Below, one piece after another: positions 8,208 to 17,797 of a stretch of DNA of 51,570 bases. The translations under genes were made by a program, and so were the position numbers. The stretch comes from an uncultured Prevotellaceae bacterium (GTDB taxonomy: Bacteria > Bacteroidota > Bacteroidia > Bacteroidales > Bacteroidaceae). The notes below the pieces were generated by a model. The model saw only the letters and a list, made by a program, of their open reading frames with translations. It had not been told where the DNA came from and ran no database searches. The stretch's first letter is position 1; every line of letters starts with the position of its first letter. Location of the stretch: the NCBI GenBank assembly GCA_946415645.1, contig CAMKTJ010000017.1, positions 1-51,570 of the forward strand. Direction: 5' to 3'.

Positions 8208-10424
8208 TTATGAACGTGTTACATTCTTTACACCTTTTACGGTCTTTATTTTCTTGAGTAATTGCTGCAGTCGGCTGATATCATCAAGCATGACGGTGAG
8301 GGTGCCAGAGAAAAGCCCGTCGTGACTGTCGATACTGATACTGCGCAGGAGAATTCCCTCCTTGCTGATGATACTGGTAATATTGTTGACGATACCCAAA
8401 TCATCATTGCCTACGATGCGAAGTGTGATGGGGTATTGGCTGCCACGCTTGCCAGCCCAGCGAGCCTTGACGATACGGTATCCGAAGCGCTGACGCAGCT
8501 GTGGGGCATTGGGACAGTCCTCGCGATGAATCTTTATGCCGCCTCCGCTGGTTACGAAGCCAAAGACGTCGTCACCATAGACGGGTTGGCAACAACGTGC
8601 CATCTGGAAGTCGAGGCCTTTCAACTCCTGGTCGATGACAATGACGTCTTCACCTCCCCCAGAAAGTTTGTTCTTCTCGTTCTCCTGCATCACAAACTCC
8701 TGGGCGCTCATCTGTGGCGTAGTGCGCTCTTCTTCGCCCTTGCTGTGACGCAACTGGGTAGCATAAGCATCCAGCACCTGCTCCATGGTGACTACTCCTG
8801 ATCCCAAGGCAGCATAGAACTCTGTAACGATGCGATAGCCCAGTTTGGTGATAGTATGCATGAGGGTAGGCTCGTTGTACTCCAACTTTCTGTTCTTGAG
8901 CTTACGTTCCAACTCCTCTTTGGCCATCAGAGCCTCTTTGCTCTCCATCTCCTTGATGCTCTGGCGTATCTTGTTGCGTGCCTTGCTGGTTTGGACGATA
9001 TTCAGCCAGTCTTGCTTGGGTGTCTGGTTGGCGTTGGTAAGAATCTCCACCTGGTCTCCGCTCTGAAGTTTCTGACGGATGGTGACGTTCTTGTTTCCAA
9101 TCTTGGCTCCAACGCAGGAGTTTCCCACCTTGGTGTGGATGGCGTATGCAAAGTCAAGGACTGTAGAACCGGCAGGAAGCTTGAAAAGGTCGCCACGAGG
9201 TGTGAAGACAAAGACCTCATCCTCTACCAGATCCATACGGAACTGGTCCATAAGCTGCATGTCGTCATTTGTCTCAAGGGCACCACGCACGTTGGCAAGC
9301 CACTCTTCTATGCCGCTCTGTCCGCTCTTAACACCTTTGTATCGCCAGTGGGCAGCCAAGCCATGCTCGGCGATGTCATCCATACGTTCTGTACGTATCT
9401 GAACCTCCACCCATTTCTGGTCTGGTCCTAATACCGTTATGTGCAAACTCTCATAACCATTACTCTTAGGCACAGAGAGCCAGTCGCGCATACGTTTGGG
9501 GTTGCTCTGGTACATGTCAGTAATGATACTGAAGACCTGCCAGCAATCCTGCTTCTCCTTCTCGGGCTTGGAATCCAGGATGATGCGGATGGCAAAGAGG
9601 TCGAATACGCCCTCTATGTCCACCTGCTGCTTCTTCATCTTCTGCCAGATGGAGTGGATACTCTTGGTACGCCCCTTCATGTGAAATTTAAGACCAGCGG
9701 CACGGAGCTTCTCGTCGATAGGCGCGATGAAGTTGGCTATGTAGGCATCACGACTGCGTTTGGTCTCGTTAAGCTTCTCCTTGATATGATAATAGGCATC
9801 ATGCTCCAAGTACTTGAGGCTAAGGTCCTCCAACTCGCTCTTCAACTTGTAAAGTCCCAGTTTATGGGCTAGGGGAGCGTAGAGGTAAGCGGCCTCCATA
9901 GAAACCTTGCGTTGAGCTTCGACATAGGGCGTGTCCTTGATTTTACGCATGATAAGCACGCGGTTGGCTATCATAATAAGGATAACGCGTAAATCCTCGG
10001 CAAAGGTAACCAATAGGCTACGGAAGTTCTCGCCCTCGACGGTAGCACTCTTGGCGTAGAGGTCGCGGATGCGTAACATGCCATGCAGTATGTTGGCAAC
10101 GTCATCTCCAAAATCCTTCTTTATCTCATCAATAGATGCTGCTCCGCTCTGAACAACGCCATTCAGCATAACGCCCAGGATGGATGCACGGTTCAAGCCT
10201 ATCTCCTCGGCCACAATAAGGGCAGTCTCAGCATCATTGATGATGGGATTCAGGTTGAAATTGTCGCGACGCAAGAGGCTTTTCTCTATAGCCTGGCGTA
10301 TATAGTACCGAACCTTTTGGTCATCGTCCGGTAGCAGAACATCCTTTGATACAATATAAAGACGCTTGTATAATTCCGTAATCTGCGCTTTCTCTTCGGC
10401 AGTAAAGAAATCGTCCTTTATCAT
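8208..10424 (-). CDS. relA: RelA/SpoT family (p)ppGpp synthetase with inactive hydrolase domain
   Basis: This 738-residue protein has, in order, a degenerate HD domain (about 40-195), the synthetase domain (about 235-345: GRTKS at 251, D275, SNGYESLH at 321 and E340 of VEVQIRT), TGS (about 385-450), a helical/conserved-cysteine region (ARCCQP) and a C-terminal ACT domain. In active hydrolases the metal ligands lie in HP, LHDVVED and LADRLHN motifs. Here these read NP (59-60), LNGVVQS (87-93) and IANRVLI (152-158), so hydrolysis is very unlikely. The start at 10424 is preferred over the ATG at 10475 because a -7 box (10448-10455) lies between them. It heads an operon with the S9 peptidase and mutS2. 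Confidence 0.92.
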   Translation of the reverse strand: MIKDDFFTAEEKAQITELYKRLYIVSKDVLLPDDDQKVRYYIRQAIEKSLLRRDNFNLNPIINDAETALIVAEEIGLNRASILGVMLNGVVQSGAASIDEIKKDFGDDVANILHGMLRIRDLYAKSATVEGENFRSLLVTFAEDLRVILIMIANRVLIMRKIKDTPYVEAQRKVSMEAAYLYAPLAHKLGLYKLKSELEDLSLKYLEHDAYYHIKEKLNETKRSRDAYIANFIAPIDEKLRAAGLKFHMKGRTKSIHSIWQKMKKQQVDIEGVFDLFAIRIILDSKPEKEKQDCWQVFSIITDMYQSNPKRMRDWLSVPKSNGYESLHITVLGPDQKWVEVQIRTERMDDIAEHGLAAHWRYKGVKSGQSGIEEWLANVRGALETNDDMQLMDQFRMDLVEDEVFVFTPRGDLFKLPAGSTVLDFAYAIHTKVGNSCVGAKIGNKNVTIRQKLQSGDQVEILTNANQTPKQDWLNIVQTSKARNKIRQSIKEMESKEALMAKEELERKLKNRKLEYNEPTLMHTITKLGYRIVTEFYAALGSGVVTMEQVLDAYATQLRHSKGEEERTTPQMSAQEFVMQENEKNKLSGGGEDVIVIDQELKGLDFQMARCCQPVYGDDVFGFVTSGGGIKIHREDCPNAPQLRQRFGYRIVKARWAGKRGSQYPITLRIVGNDDLGIVNNITSIISKEGILLRSISIDSHDGLFSGTLTVMLDDISRLQQLLKKIKTVKGVKNVTRS

Positions 10425-10447
10425 GTGTGTACTTTTTTTATTTTGCA

Positions 10448-10455
10448 CAAAGGTA
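10448..10455 (-). promoter_or_regulatory. -7 promoter box for relA operon
   Basis: The minus strand reads TACCTTTG, a full match to TAnnTTTG, placed about 24 nt before the relA ATG at 10424. No clear TTG element is seen 20 bp upstream. Confidence 0.5.
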
Positions 10456-10498
10456 TGAATTTTTCTGCTTTTCATTACGAAAATTGATAATTTTTGTT

Positions 10499-10506
10499 TA
10501 CTTTTG
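10499..10506 (+). promoter_or_regulatory. -7 promoter box for DUF4301 gene
   Basis: TACTTTTG, matching TAnnTTTG, ends 34 nt before the ATG at 10541. The upstream TTTTC around 10469-10473 is a poor -33 match. The box is divergent from the relA promoter within a 116-bp gap. Confidence 0.5.
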
Positions 10507-10540
10507 TGGCCAAAATAAATAAAGCAAATTTCTACAGGTT

Positions 10541-12067
10541 ATGTTGTTAACAAACGAAGACAAGGAACTTCTCAAGAAGAAGGGTATAAGCGAAAGTCAA
10601 ATTGAGGTACAACTGAAGGATTTTGAACAAGGTTTTCCTTTCTTGAAACTACGTACAGCAGCCTCTGTGGGTAATGGCATCATTGCTCCCAAGGGAGACG
10701 AAGTTGAAAAGTATGTCAAGACCTGGAACGACTATAAGTCAGAAGGACATGGCATTGTTAAGTTTGTTCCTGCCAGTGGTGCTGCCAGTAGAATGTTCAA
10801 GAATCTCTTTGAGTTCCTGGATGCTGATTACGATGTACCCACAACGGACTTTGAGAAGAAGTTCTTTGCAGAGATTCATAACTTTGCCTTCTTTGATGCA
10901 TTGAACGATGCATGTTTCCTGAATGAGGAAGAGGGCGTGGATGCTTTGATAGAGGAGGGCGAGTATAAGGCAGTTGTTGCCAATCTGCTGAGCGAGGAAG
11001 GTCTGAACTACGGACAGCTGCCCAAGGGACTTCTGCAGTTCCATAACTATGACGACTGTGCCCGTACTCCAGTAGAGGAGCATCTTGTAGAGGCTGCCCT
11101 GTATGCCAGCAGTCAGGGAAAGGCTGCCGTACATTTCACAGTTAGTGCTGAACACAGAGAATTCTTCCAGGAACTGATAGACCGTGTGCTACCAGAGGCA
11201 AGCAGCTGTTATAATATTAAATATGATGTCAGCCTGAGCGAGCAGAAACCCAGCACAGATACTGTTGCTGCCAACATGGATAATACTCCTTTCCGTACAG
11301 AAGACGGTAAGCTGTTGTTCCGTCCTGGAGGTCATGGCGCTCTGATAGAGAACCTTAACGACCTGGATTGCGATGTTGTGTTCATCAAGAACATAGACAA
11401 TGTTGTGCCTGACAGGCTAAAGGATGATACCGTACTTTGGAAACAGGTGATTGCCGGTGTGCTGGTAAGTGTACAGAAGCAGACCTTTGATTATCTGAAC
11501 CTGCTGGATAGTGGCAAGTATACTCATGATGACTTGGAGGATATCATCCGTTTTGTTCGTCACACCCTTAATACCGATGTTCCTGGTCTGAAGGATATGG
11601 AAGATACTGAGTTGCATATCTTCCTGAAGAATAAACTAAACAGACCTATCCGTGTTTGTGGCGTAGTGAAGAATGTAGGTGAGCCCGGCGGTGGTCCGTT
11701 CCTGGCATTTAATCCCGATGGAAGTGTATCATTACAGATACTTGAAAGTAGTCAGATAGATCAGAATAACCCAGAATACGTTAAGATGTTTACTCAGGGA
11801 ACTCACTTCAATCCTGTAGATTTGGTTTGTGCCGTTAGGAACTACAAGGGTGAGAAGTTCAACTTGCCTGATTTCGTAGATCCTGCCACAGGCTTTATCT
11901 CTTATAAGAGTAAGGGAGGCAAGGAGTTGAAGGCCCTTGAGTTGCCAGGATTGTGGAATGGTGCTATGAGTAATTGGAGCACTCTTATGGTTGAGGTACC
12001 TCTGAGCACCTTTAATCCTGTTAAGACAGTTAATGATTTGCTTCGTCCTCAACATCAGTCAGAATAA
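10541..12067 (+). CDS. DUF4301 family protein
   Basis: This 508-residue cytoplasmic protein resembles the DUF4301 family, seen mainly in Bacteroidetes. No signal peptide or membrane segment is visible. A glycine-rich stretch near residue 78 (FVPASGAASRM) and the segment FRPGGHGALIENLNDLD are reminiscent of nucleotidyltransferase-like sugar-binding folds, but the biochemical role is not established. It follows a divergent promoter shared with relA and is 32 bp upstream of fhs on the same strand, so the two may be co-transcribed. Confidence 0.8.
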   Translation: MLLTNEDKELLKKKGISESQIEVQLKDFEQGFPFLKLRTAASVGNGIIAPKGDEVEKYVKTWNDYKSEGHGIVKFVPASGAASRMFKNLFEFLDADYDVPTTDFEKKFFAEIHNFAFFDALNDACFLNEEEGVDALIEEGEYKAVVANLLSEEGLNYGQLPKGLLQFHNYDDCARTPVEEHLVEAALYASSQGKAAVHFTVSAEHREFFQELIDRVLPEASSCYNIKYDVSLSEQKPSTDTVAANMDNTPFRTEDGKLLFRPGGHGALIENLNDLDCDVVFIKNIDNVVPDRLKDDTVLWKQVIAGVLVSVQKQTFDYLNLLDSGKYTHDDLEDIIRFVRHTLNTDVPGLKDMEDTELHIFLKNKLNRPIRVCGVVKNVGEPGGGPFLAFNPDGSVSLQILESSQIDQNNPEYVKMFTQGTHFNPVDLVCAVRNYKGEKFNLPDFVDPATGFISYKSKGGKELKALELPGLWNGAMSNWSTLMVEVPLSTFNPVKTVNDLLRPQHQSE

Positions 12068-12099
12068 TAATTTTAAATCGAAGAAGAAAACACATATAA

Positions 12100-13767
12100 A
12101 TGAAATCTGATATTGAAATTGCAAGGGAAACTCCATTGGCTCCCATAACAGCTATTGCAGAAAAGATGGGAGTGCCTGGAGATGCCCTAGAACCTTATGG
12201 CCGTTATTGTGCCAAGATCCCCGAGGATTTAATTGATGAAGAAAAAGTAAAACAGCACAAGCTTATTCTAGTTACATCTATCTCATCGACAAAAGCAGGT
12301 ATCGGAAAGACAACTGTAAGCGTGGGATTAGCTTTGGGACTGTCCAAGATAGGCAAGAAAACTATTGTGGCATTGCGCGAACCTTCATTGGGACCATGTT
12401 TCGGAATGAAGGGAGGTGCTGCTGGCGGTGGATATGCGCAAGTGTTGCCTATGGATAAAATAAATTTACACTTTACGGGTGATTTCCATGCAATAACCTC
12501 GGCGCATAATATGATAGCCGCATTGTTAGATAATTACATTTACCAGCACAGGAACGAAGGTTTTGCTATGCGAGAGGTTCTATGGAAACGTGTGCTTGAC
12601 GTAAATGATCGTAACCTGCGTTATATTGTAACCGGTTTGGGTTCTAAGACAGACGGTGTCACAATGGAGAGCGGTTTTGATATTACTCCTGCCAGTGAGA
12701 TTATGGCTATTCTCTGTCTTGCGAAGGACCAGGACGATTTGCGTCGCAGAATAGAGAATATATTGTTGGGAACAACCATAGACGGAAAGCCTTTCTATGT
12801 TAGGGATTTAGGTGTTGCCGGTGCTATCTGTGTGTTGTTGAAAGATGCTTTGCATCCCAATCTGGTGCAGACGACGGAGCAGACACCGGCTATTGTCCAT
12901 GGTGGTCCGTTTGCCAATATCGCTCATGGATGTAATAGTGTTCTTGCCACTAAATTGGCTCTTACCTTTGGGGACTATGTGATAACGGAGGCAGGATTTG
13001 GCGCTGATTTAGGAGCAGAGAAATTCTATGATATTAAATGCCGTAAGAGTGGTCTTCAGCCTTCGCTTACTGTATTGGTTGCAGGCTCTCATGGATTGAA
13101 GATGCATGGTGGTGTACCTATTGATGAAATAAAACAACCTAACATGGAAGGCCTGAAGCAGGGTGTTAAGAATATGGATCGTCATATTCGTAATATTCGG
13201 AGTTTTGGTCAGACGGTAATCGTTTGTTTTAATCGCTATGCCTCAGATACTGAAGAAGAAATAGAATTCCTACGGCAGCATTGTAAAGAGATGGGAGTGG
13301 GATTCGTTGTCAATAATGCATTCAATGAGGGCGGAAGTGGTGCTGTAGAGTTGGCTCACTTGGTTGTTGATACCATAGAGACAAGTCCAAGCATGCCTCT
13401 TTGTTTGGCATATAATGACAATGATAGCGTAGAGGAAAAAGCTAATGCTGTTGCTAGAAAAATATATGGTGCAGACGGCGTTACCTTCGGTCCTGCTGCA
13501 AAACGAATGATTGATAAGATTAATGAGATGGGCATATCTCATTATCCTATATGTATAGCAAAGACGCAATATAGTTTCTCTGCCGACCAGAAAGCTTATG
13601 GCGTTCCAACAGGGTTTAAGATTAATATCCGTGACATTGTTATTAATTGCGGGGCGGAGATGCTAGTGTTGATAGCTGGAGATTTATTGCGCATGCCTGG
13701 TTTGCCTAAAAGTCCACAGGCTGAGCGTATAGATCTTGTGAACGGAGAAATAGAAGGTCTTTCATGA
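12100..13767 (+). CDS. fhs: Formate--tetrahydrofolate ligase
   Basis: This 555-residue enzyme makes 10-formyltetrahydrofolate from formate, ATP and tetrahydrofolate. The ATP-binding loop TKAGIGKTT lies near residues 65-73. Family blocks [49 protein letters not shown] and [11 protein letters not shown] are all present and full length matches the family. The P-loop has KAGIGKTT where clostridial enzymes have PAGEGK; I recall the same form in Bacteroides enzymes, so this looks lineage-typical. Its stop codon overlaps the flippase start by 4 nt (ATGA), so the two are translationally linked. Confidence 0.97.
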   Translation: MKSDIEIARETPLAPITAIAEKMGVPGDALEPYGRYCAKIPEDLIDEEKVKQHKLILVTSISSTKAGIGKTTVSVGLALGLSKIGKKTIVALREPSLGPCFGMKGGAAGGGYAQVLPMDKINLHFTGDFHAITSAHNMIAALLDNYIYQHRNEGFAMREVLWKRVLDVNDRNLRYIVTGLGSKTDGVTMESGFDITPASEIMAILCLAKDQDDLRRRIENILLGTTIDGKPFYVRDLGVAGAICVLLKDALHPNLVQTTEQTPAIVHGGPFANIAHGCNSVLATKLALTFGDYVITEAGFGADLGAEKFYDIKCRKSGLQPSLTVLVAGSHGLKMHGGVPIDEIKQPNMEGLKQGVKNMDRHIRNIRSFGQTVIVCFNRYASDTEEEIEFLRQHCKEMGVGFVVNNAFNEGGSGAVELAHLVVDTIETSPSMPLCLAYNDNDSVEEKANAVARKIYGADGVTFGPAAKRMIDKINEMGISHYPICIAKTQYSFSADQKAYGVPTGFKINIRDIVINCGAEMLVLIAGDLLRMPGLPKSPQAERIDLVNGEIEGLS

Positions 13768-15290
13768 GCGAATTAGAAAATTTACATAACGAAGAAACCA
13801 ACGATACATCTTATGACCATGTACTGAAGTACACGGGTGTTTTTGGCGGAGTACAAGGCTTGAAGACGCTGATGGCGTTTGCGCGTAACAAACTGACGTC
13901 AGTTTTCTTGGGTGAATTCGGTATGGGGTTGATAGGTGTTTACAACAGCATCTCCGATTTCCTAGTCAGTGCGAGCAATATGGGTTTGCCGTTGAATGCC
14001 ACCCAAAGGGCAGGGGAGTTGTTTGACGAAGGCTCTAATGAAGAGATAGAGCATTTCGTGATGGTTGTTAGGACATGGGTACTCTGGACGGCCGTCTTTG
14101 CAACGGTGCTATGTTTATGTGCTTCTCCCTTGCTTAGCTTTTACTTCTTCAAGAACAGTTGGGATTATCATGTCCTTTTAATGATTCCTGTTGCAATAAG
14201 TTTTCTTTTGGCAGAGGGCGAATGCGCGATTCTGAAGGGATTAAGGCAGGTTAGAAAGGTTGCAATAATAGAAGGTGTGGTTGCATTGCTTACCATTGTA
14301 CTTACTATTCCATTTTATTATTACATGGGGTTAAAGGGCGTTGTCCTAGGACTTATTTTCAGTACGCTTTCTTCCTTTATCACGCATGGAATCTTTTCTT
14401 TCAGGTTGGTTTCCTATAAGGTTTCGCCGTTTAGTAAAGAAGTCCTTCGGGAAGGCTTTCCGATGTTGAAGAGGGGTATTCCTTATGTTCTTGCAGGTGT
14501 CTCCACTACGGGTTTGAACTTGTTTATCCCTGCGTATATCTTAAATTCGGGTAATACGACAATGAGCGATTTCGGCCTGTTCAAAGCAGGCTCGATACTT
14601 ATGGTCAATTATGCAAGTATGGCTTTTGTAGCATTGGAAGCAGATTTCTTCCCTCGCCTTTCTTCTGTTAATCAGGATATTCAACGAATGAACCAAACCA
14701 TCAACCAGCAGATTAAAGTATGTCTGCTTGTTATTGCTCCTGTGCTTATTCTGTATATTCTTTTACTACCAACGGTAATAAGTCTGCAGTTCGGCGAATC
14801 CTTCATGGCCATCTTAAGCATGTCTCTCTGTGCATGTTTCTATACTTTCTTCAGGGCTTTGTCGTTGCCATTAGGATACAGCACTCTGGCTAAGGGAGAC
14901 AGTATGGTCTTCCTGGCAATAGAGGTTGCGTATAATATTTTCTTTGGCGTTGTTTTATGGTTGCTTTACAAATCCTTTGGGTTGGTAGGTGCAGGTATAG
15001 CATATTCAGTTGGCGCCTTGTATGATATTGTGGTTATTTTGTTAGTATGCAGATACCGTTATAAGGTTAAGGTCATGCGTAATACCTGGCTTATATTCTT
15101 CTTCCAGTTTATATGCTTGCTGGTTACATTCCTTTTATGTATTTCATCAACTATAGAATTGAAGTATTTCTTCGGTGGTGTAGCTTTCCTTGCATCATTC
15201 TTATATAGTATTTTCCATTTAAGTAAACGTAGTGATTTCCTACGGCATATATATCAACACTTCATTCATTCGTCAGGCAACTGTTGTTAA
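13764..15290 (+). CDS. Wzx-type polysaccharide flippase (O-antigen translocase-like)
   Basis: This 508-residue membrane protein has about 12-14 hydrophobic segments and the N-terminal pattern of MOP-superfamily flippases ([19 protein letters not shown], then [17 protein letters not shown] and [10 protein letters not shown]). Such proteins move lipid-linked oligosaccharides across the inner membrane. The start overlaps the fhs stop (ATGA), and a strong hairpin terminator follows at 15308-15349. No glycosyltransferases or polymerase lie next to it, so it is an isolated flippase gene. The substrate cannot be predicted. Confidence 0.85.
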   Translation: MSELENLHNEETNDTSYDHVLKYTGVFGGVQGLKTLMAFARNKLTSVFLGEFGMGLIGVYNSISDFLVSASNMGLPLNATQRAGELFDEGSNEEIEHFVMVVRTWVLWTAVFATVLCLCASPLLSFYFFKNSWDYHVLLMIPVAISFLLAEGECAILKGLRQVRKVAIIEGVVALLTIVLTIPFYYYMGLKGVVLGLIFSTLSSFITHGIFSFRLVSYKVSPFSKEVLREGFPMLKRGIPYVLAGVSTTGLNLFIPAYILNSGNTTMSDFGLFKAGSILMVNYASMAFVALEADFFPRLSSVNQDIQRMNQTINQQIKVCLLVIAPVLILYILLLPTVISLQFGESFMAILSMSLCACFYTFFRALSLPLGYSTLAKGDSMVFLAIEVAYNIFFGVVLWLLYKSFGLVGAGIAYSVGALYDIVVILLVCRYRYKVKVMRNTWLIFFFQFICLLVTFLLCISSTIELKYFFGGVAFLASFLYSIFHLSKRSDFLRHIYQHFIHSSGNCC

Positions 15291-15307
15291 ACAAGAAATA
15301 AAAGGAA

Positions 15308-15349
15308 AAAGAAAGAGGAACTCAAAAAATCTTGAGTTCCTCTTTCTTT
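15308..15349. terminator. Bidirectional intrinsic terminator (flippase / tRNA-Cys)
   Basis: An 18-bp perfect inverted repeat (arms 15308-15325 and 15332-15349) surrounds a 6-nt loop. The arm ends are A-rich on the left and T-rich on the right, giving a U-run in both directions. It would end the flippase transcript on the plus strand and the tRNA-Cys transcript on the minus strand. Confidence 0.85.
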
Positions 15350-15351
15350 AG

Positions 15352-15423
15352 AGGTGCCTGGCGGATTCGAACCGCCGTGCACGGTTTTGCAGACCGGTGA
15401 CTAAGCCACTCATCCAAGGCACC
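15352..15423 (-). tRNA. tRNA-Cys (GCA)
   Basis: On the minus strand GGTGCCT pairs with AGGCACC (discriminator T), the anticodon loop CTGCAAA gives GCA, and the T-arm has GTTCGAATCC. The outermost anticodon-stem pair appears to be a C-T mismatch (CCGGT with ACCGT). CCA is not encoded. Confidence 0.95.
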
Positions 15424-15441
15424 AAATTTTCAAATGCGATG

Positions 15442-15473
15442 CAAAGGTACAATGATTATTGGAATTTACCAAA
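15442..15473 (-). promoter_or_regulatory. Promoter for tRNA-Cys
   Basis: The minus strand has TACCTTTG (15442-15449), with TTTG (plus CAAA, 15470-15473) exactly 20 bp upstream. GCATCGC follows the -7 box, as at the other two minus-strand tRNA promoters. Confidence 0.8.
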
Positions 15474-15508
15474 TGTTGTTGCATCTTTTTTGAATTTCAT
15501 AAAGATTG

Positions 15509-15581
15509 TCGGGGTGACCCGACTCGAACGGGCGACCACCTGGTCCCAAACCAGGTGCGCTACCAACTGCGCTACACCCCG
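15509..15581 (-). tRNA. tRNA-Pro (TGG)
   Basis: On the minus strand CGGGGTG pairs with CACCCCG (discriminator A), the D-arm is GCGCAGTTGGTAGCGC, the anticodon loop TTTGGGA gives TGG, and the T-loop is GTTCGAGTC. CCA is not encoded. Confidence 0.96.
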
Positions 15582-15611
15582 GAACTTTCCACGCTCTCGT
15601 GAAAAGCGATG

Positions 15612-15642
15612 CAAAGGTACTTCTTTAATTTCAATTGTGCAA
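15612..15642 (-). promoter_or_regulatory. Promoter for tRNA-Pro
   Basis: The minus strand has TACCTTTG (15612-15619) and TTG (15640-15642) 20 bp upstream. GCATCGC follows the -7 box. Confidence 0.8.
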
Positions 15643-15723
15643 GAAACTCTGTTGTTTTTTTTCCTTTTTACTTGCCTTTGTTAATTTCTTTAAAATATAA
15701 ATAGGTATATTGTGAATTATTCA

Positions 15724-15731
15724 TATTTTTG
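15724..15731 (+). promoter_or_regulatory. -7 promoter box for serC operon
   Basis: TATTTTTG matches TAnnTTTG and is followed by GCAT, as in other promoters of this window. It implies a leader of about 58 nt before the serC ATG at 15794. No convincing -33 element is seen at the usual distance. Confidence 0.5.
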
Positions 15732-15793
15732 CATGTAAAATGATTGTAACAAAGACAAAGGATTAACAATAAAATCAACTTACAAATTACAAA

Positions 15794-16861
15794 ATGAAAA
15801 AGTACAATTTTAATGCCGGACCATCTATTCTTCCTCGTGAGGTAATGGAGGCAACAGCCGCTGCATGTCTTGAGTTTGAAGGCAGCGGTTTATCTTTGAT
15901 GGAGACAAGCCATCGTGCAAAGAATTTCCAGCCTGTAGTTGATGAGGCTGTTGCTCTCTTCAAGGAATTGTTGGATATTCCTGAGGGTTATAGTGTAATA
16001 TTCCTTGGTGGCGGTGCCAGTCTTGAGTTCTGTATGATCCCTTATAATTTCCTTGAGAAGAAAGCTGCTTATCTGAATACTGGCGTGTGGGCAACAAAGG
16101 CTATGAAAGAAGCTAAGTTGTTTGGCGAGGTAGTAGAAGTCGCTTCAAGCAAGGATAAGAACTTTACATATATTCCCAAAAACTTTGAGATTCCTGCTGA
16201 CGCAGATTATCTGCATATTACTAGCAATAATACTATCTACGGAACAGAATTACGTAAGGATTTGGATTCGCCGATTCCTGTAATCGCTGATATGAGTAGT
16301 GATATCTTCTCTCGTCCTGTAGATGTTAGCAAATATGGTATGATATATGGAGGTGCACAAAAGAACTTGTCTATGGCAGGTGTTACTTTTGTTATTGTCA
16401 AGGAAGATTTGCTGGGTAAGGTTAGTCGTCCTATTCCTACTATGTTGGATTATCGTACGCACGTTAAGAAGGGTAGTATGTTCAATACTCCTCCAACAGT
16501 TCCCATCTATTGCGCATTACAAAATCTGAAGTGGATTAAGAAGCAGGGTGGAGTAGAGGCTATGGCTAAGTTGGCTCAGCAGCGTGCCGATATTGTATAC
16601 GGTGAGATTGATCGAAATAAGTTGTTTGTTGGTACAGCTGAGGAGGATAGCCGTTCTTTGATGAACCTTACCTTTGTTTTGAAGCCTGAGTATGAGGACT
16701 TACAGGACGAGTTCATGGCCTTCGCAACAGAGAAAGGTATGGTTGGTGTAAAGGGACATCGTGATGTAGGTGGTTTCCGTGCTAGCTGTTATAATGCTAT
16801 GTCTATCGAGGGTTGTCAGGCTTTGGTTGCTTGCATGAAGGAATTCGAGGCTAAACACTAA
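15794..16861 (+). CDS. serC: Phosphoserine aminotransferase
   Basis: This 355-residue class V PLP enzyme makes 3-phosphoserine from 3-phosphohydroxypyruvate and glutamate. It starts with the family signature [10 protein letters not shown], carries LGGGASLEF for cofactor binding, and has the PLP lysine in the YGGAQKNL segment (about 194). The C-terminal [16 protein letters not shown] block holds phosphate-binding residues. Length is typical. It is first in the operon, 12 bp before the phosphoglycerate dehydrogenase gene, so two consecutive serine-synthesis steps are encoded together. Confidence 0.97.
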   Translation: MKKYNFNAGPSILPREVMEATAAACLEFEGSGLSLMETSHRAKNFQPVVDEAVALFKELLDIPEGYSVIFLGGGASLEFCMIPYNFLEKKAAYLNTGVWATKAMKEAKLFGEVVEVASSKDKNFTYIPKNFEIPADADYLHITSNNTIYGTELRKDLDSPIPVIADMSSDIFSRPVDVSKYGMIYGGAQKNLSMAGVTFVIVKEDLLGKVSRPIPTMLDYRTHVKKGSMFNTPPTVPIYCALQNLKWIKKQGGVEAMAKLAQQRADIVYGEIDRNKLFVGTAEEDSRSLMNLTFVLKPEYEDLQDEFMAFATEKGMVGVKGHRDVGGFRASCYNAMSIEGCQALVACMKEFEAKH

Positions 16862-16873
16862 TCTGTTACTACT

Positions 16874-17797
16874 ATGGCAAAAGTTCTTATTGCAACAGAA
16901 AAGCCATTCAGCAAAGTTGCTGTAGATGGCATCAAGGCTGTTACTGATGCAGCCGGATATGAGTTGGCTTTGTTAGAAAAGTATACAGAGAAGAAGCAAC
17001 TTCTGGATGCTGTGGCTGATGTTGATGCTTTGATTATTCGTTCAGATAAGGTTGACGCTGAGGTATTGGACGCAGCAAAGAACCTGAAGATTGTTGTTCG
17101 TGCCGGTGCCGGATATGACAATATTGACCTGTCTGCTGCTACTGCTCACAACGTCGTAGCAATGAATACTCCTGGTCAGAATGCCAACAGTGTTGCTGAG
17201 TTGGTGTTCGGTCTTCTGGTTTATGGTGTTCGTAACTTTTTCAATGGAACCAGTGGTACTGAATTGATGGGCAAGAAGTTGGGTATTCTTGCTTTTGGTA
17301 ATGTAGGTCGTAACGTTGCTCGCGTAGCCAAGGGCTTTGGTATGGAGGTTGTTGCCTATGATGCTTTCTGTCCTGCTGAGGCTATTGAGGCTGCCGGCGT
17401 TAAGGCTGCAAAGAGCCAGGATGAACTCTTTGAGACCTGCGACATTGTTTCTCTTCACATTCCTGCAACTCCTGAGACTAAGCAGAGTATCAATTATGCT
17501 TTGGTCGGTAAGTTGAAGAAGGGGGGCATCTTGGTTAATACCGCTCGTAAGGAGGTTATTGACGAGGCCGGTTTGATTAAACTTATGGAAGAGCGAACTG
17601 ATCTGAAGTATCTGACAGATATCAAACCCGATGCTGATGCTGAGTTTGCAGAGAAGTTTGTCGGTCGTTACTTTGCTACTCCTAAGAAGATGGGTGCTCA
17701 GACAGCAGAGGCTAATGTTAATGCCGGTATTGCTGCAGCCAATCAGATTGTAGGTTTCCTGCGTGACGGTATCACTAAATTTCAAGTTAACAAGTAA
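16874..17797 (+). CDS. serA: D-3-phosphoglycerate dehydrogenase (short type)
   Basis: This 307-residue NAD-dependent 2-hydroxyacid dehydrogenase catalyses the first step of serine synthesis. It has VRAGAGYDNID (75-85), the NAD-binding motif AFGNVG (140-145) and the catalytic Arg in NTARKE (R225). It has no C-terminal ACT or ASB domain. At the place of the usual catalytic His (TPHIG) it has TPKKMGAQT with K271. I recall that short PGDHs with Lys here are known from Bacteroides and Entamoeba and grouped as a distinct subtype. The stop shares one base with the next ATG (TAATG). Confidence 0.93.
   Translation: MAKVLIATEKPFSKVAVDGIKAVTDAAGYELALLEKYTEKKQLLDAVADVDALIIRSDKVDAEVLDAAKNLKIVVRAGAGYDNIDLSAATAHNVVAMNTPGQNANSVAELVFGLLVYGVRNFFNGTSGTELMGKKLGILAFGNVGRNVARVAKGFGMEVVAYDAFCPAEAIEAAGVKAAKSQDELFETCDIVSLHIPATPETKQSINYALVGKLKKGGILVNTARKEVIDEAGLIKLMEERTDLKYLTDIKPDADAEFAEKFVGRYFATPKKMGAQTAEANVNAGIAAANQIVGFLRDGITKFQVNK

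Noticed and set aside
15640..15793. Riboswitch or attenuator in the serC leader
   Set aside because: The leader is A-rich with no stable stem or known aptamer pattern that I can recognise.
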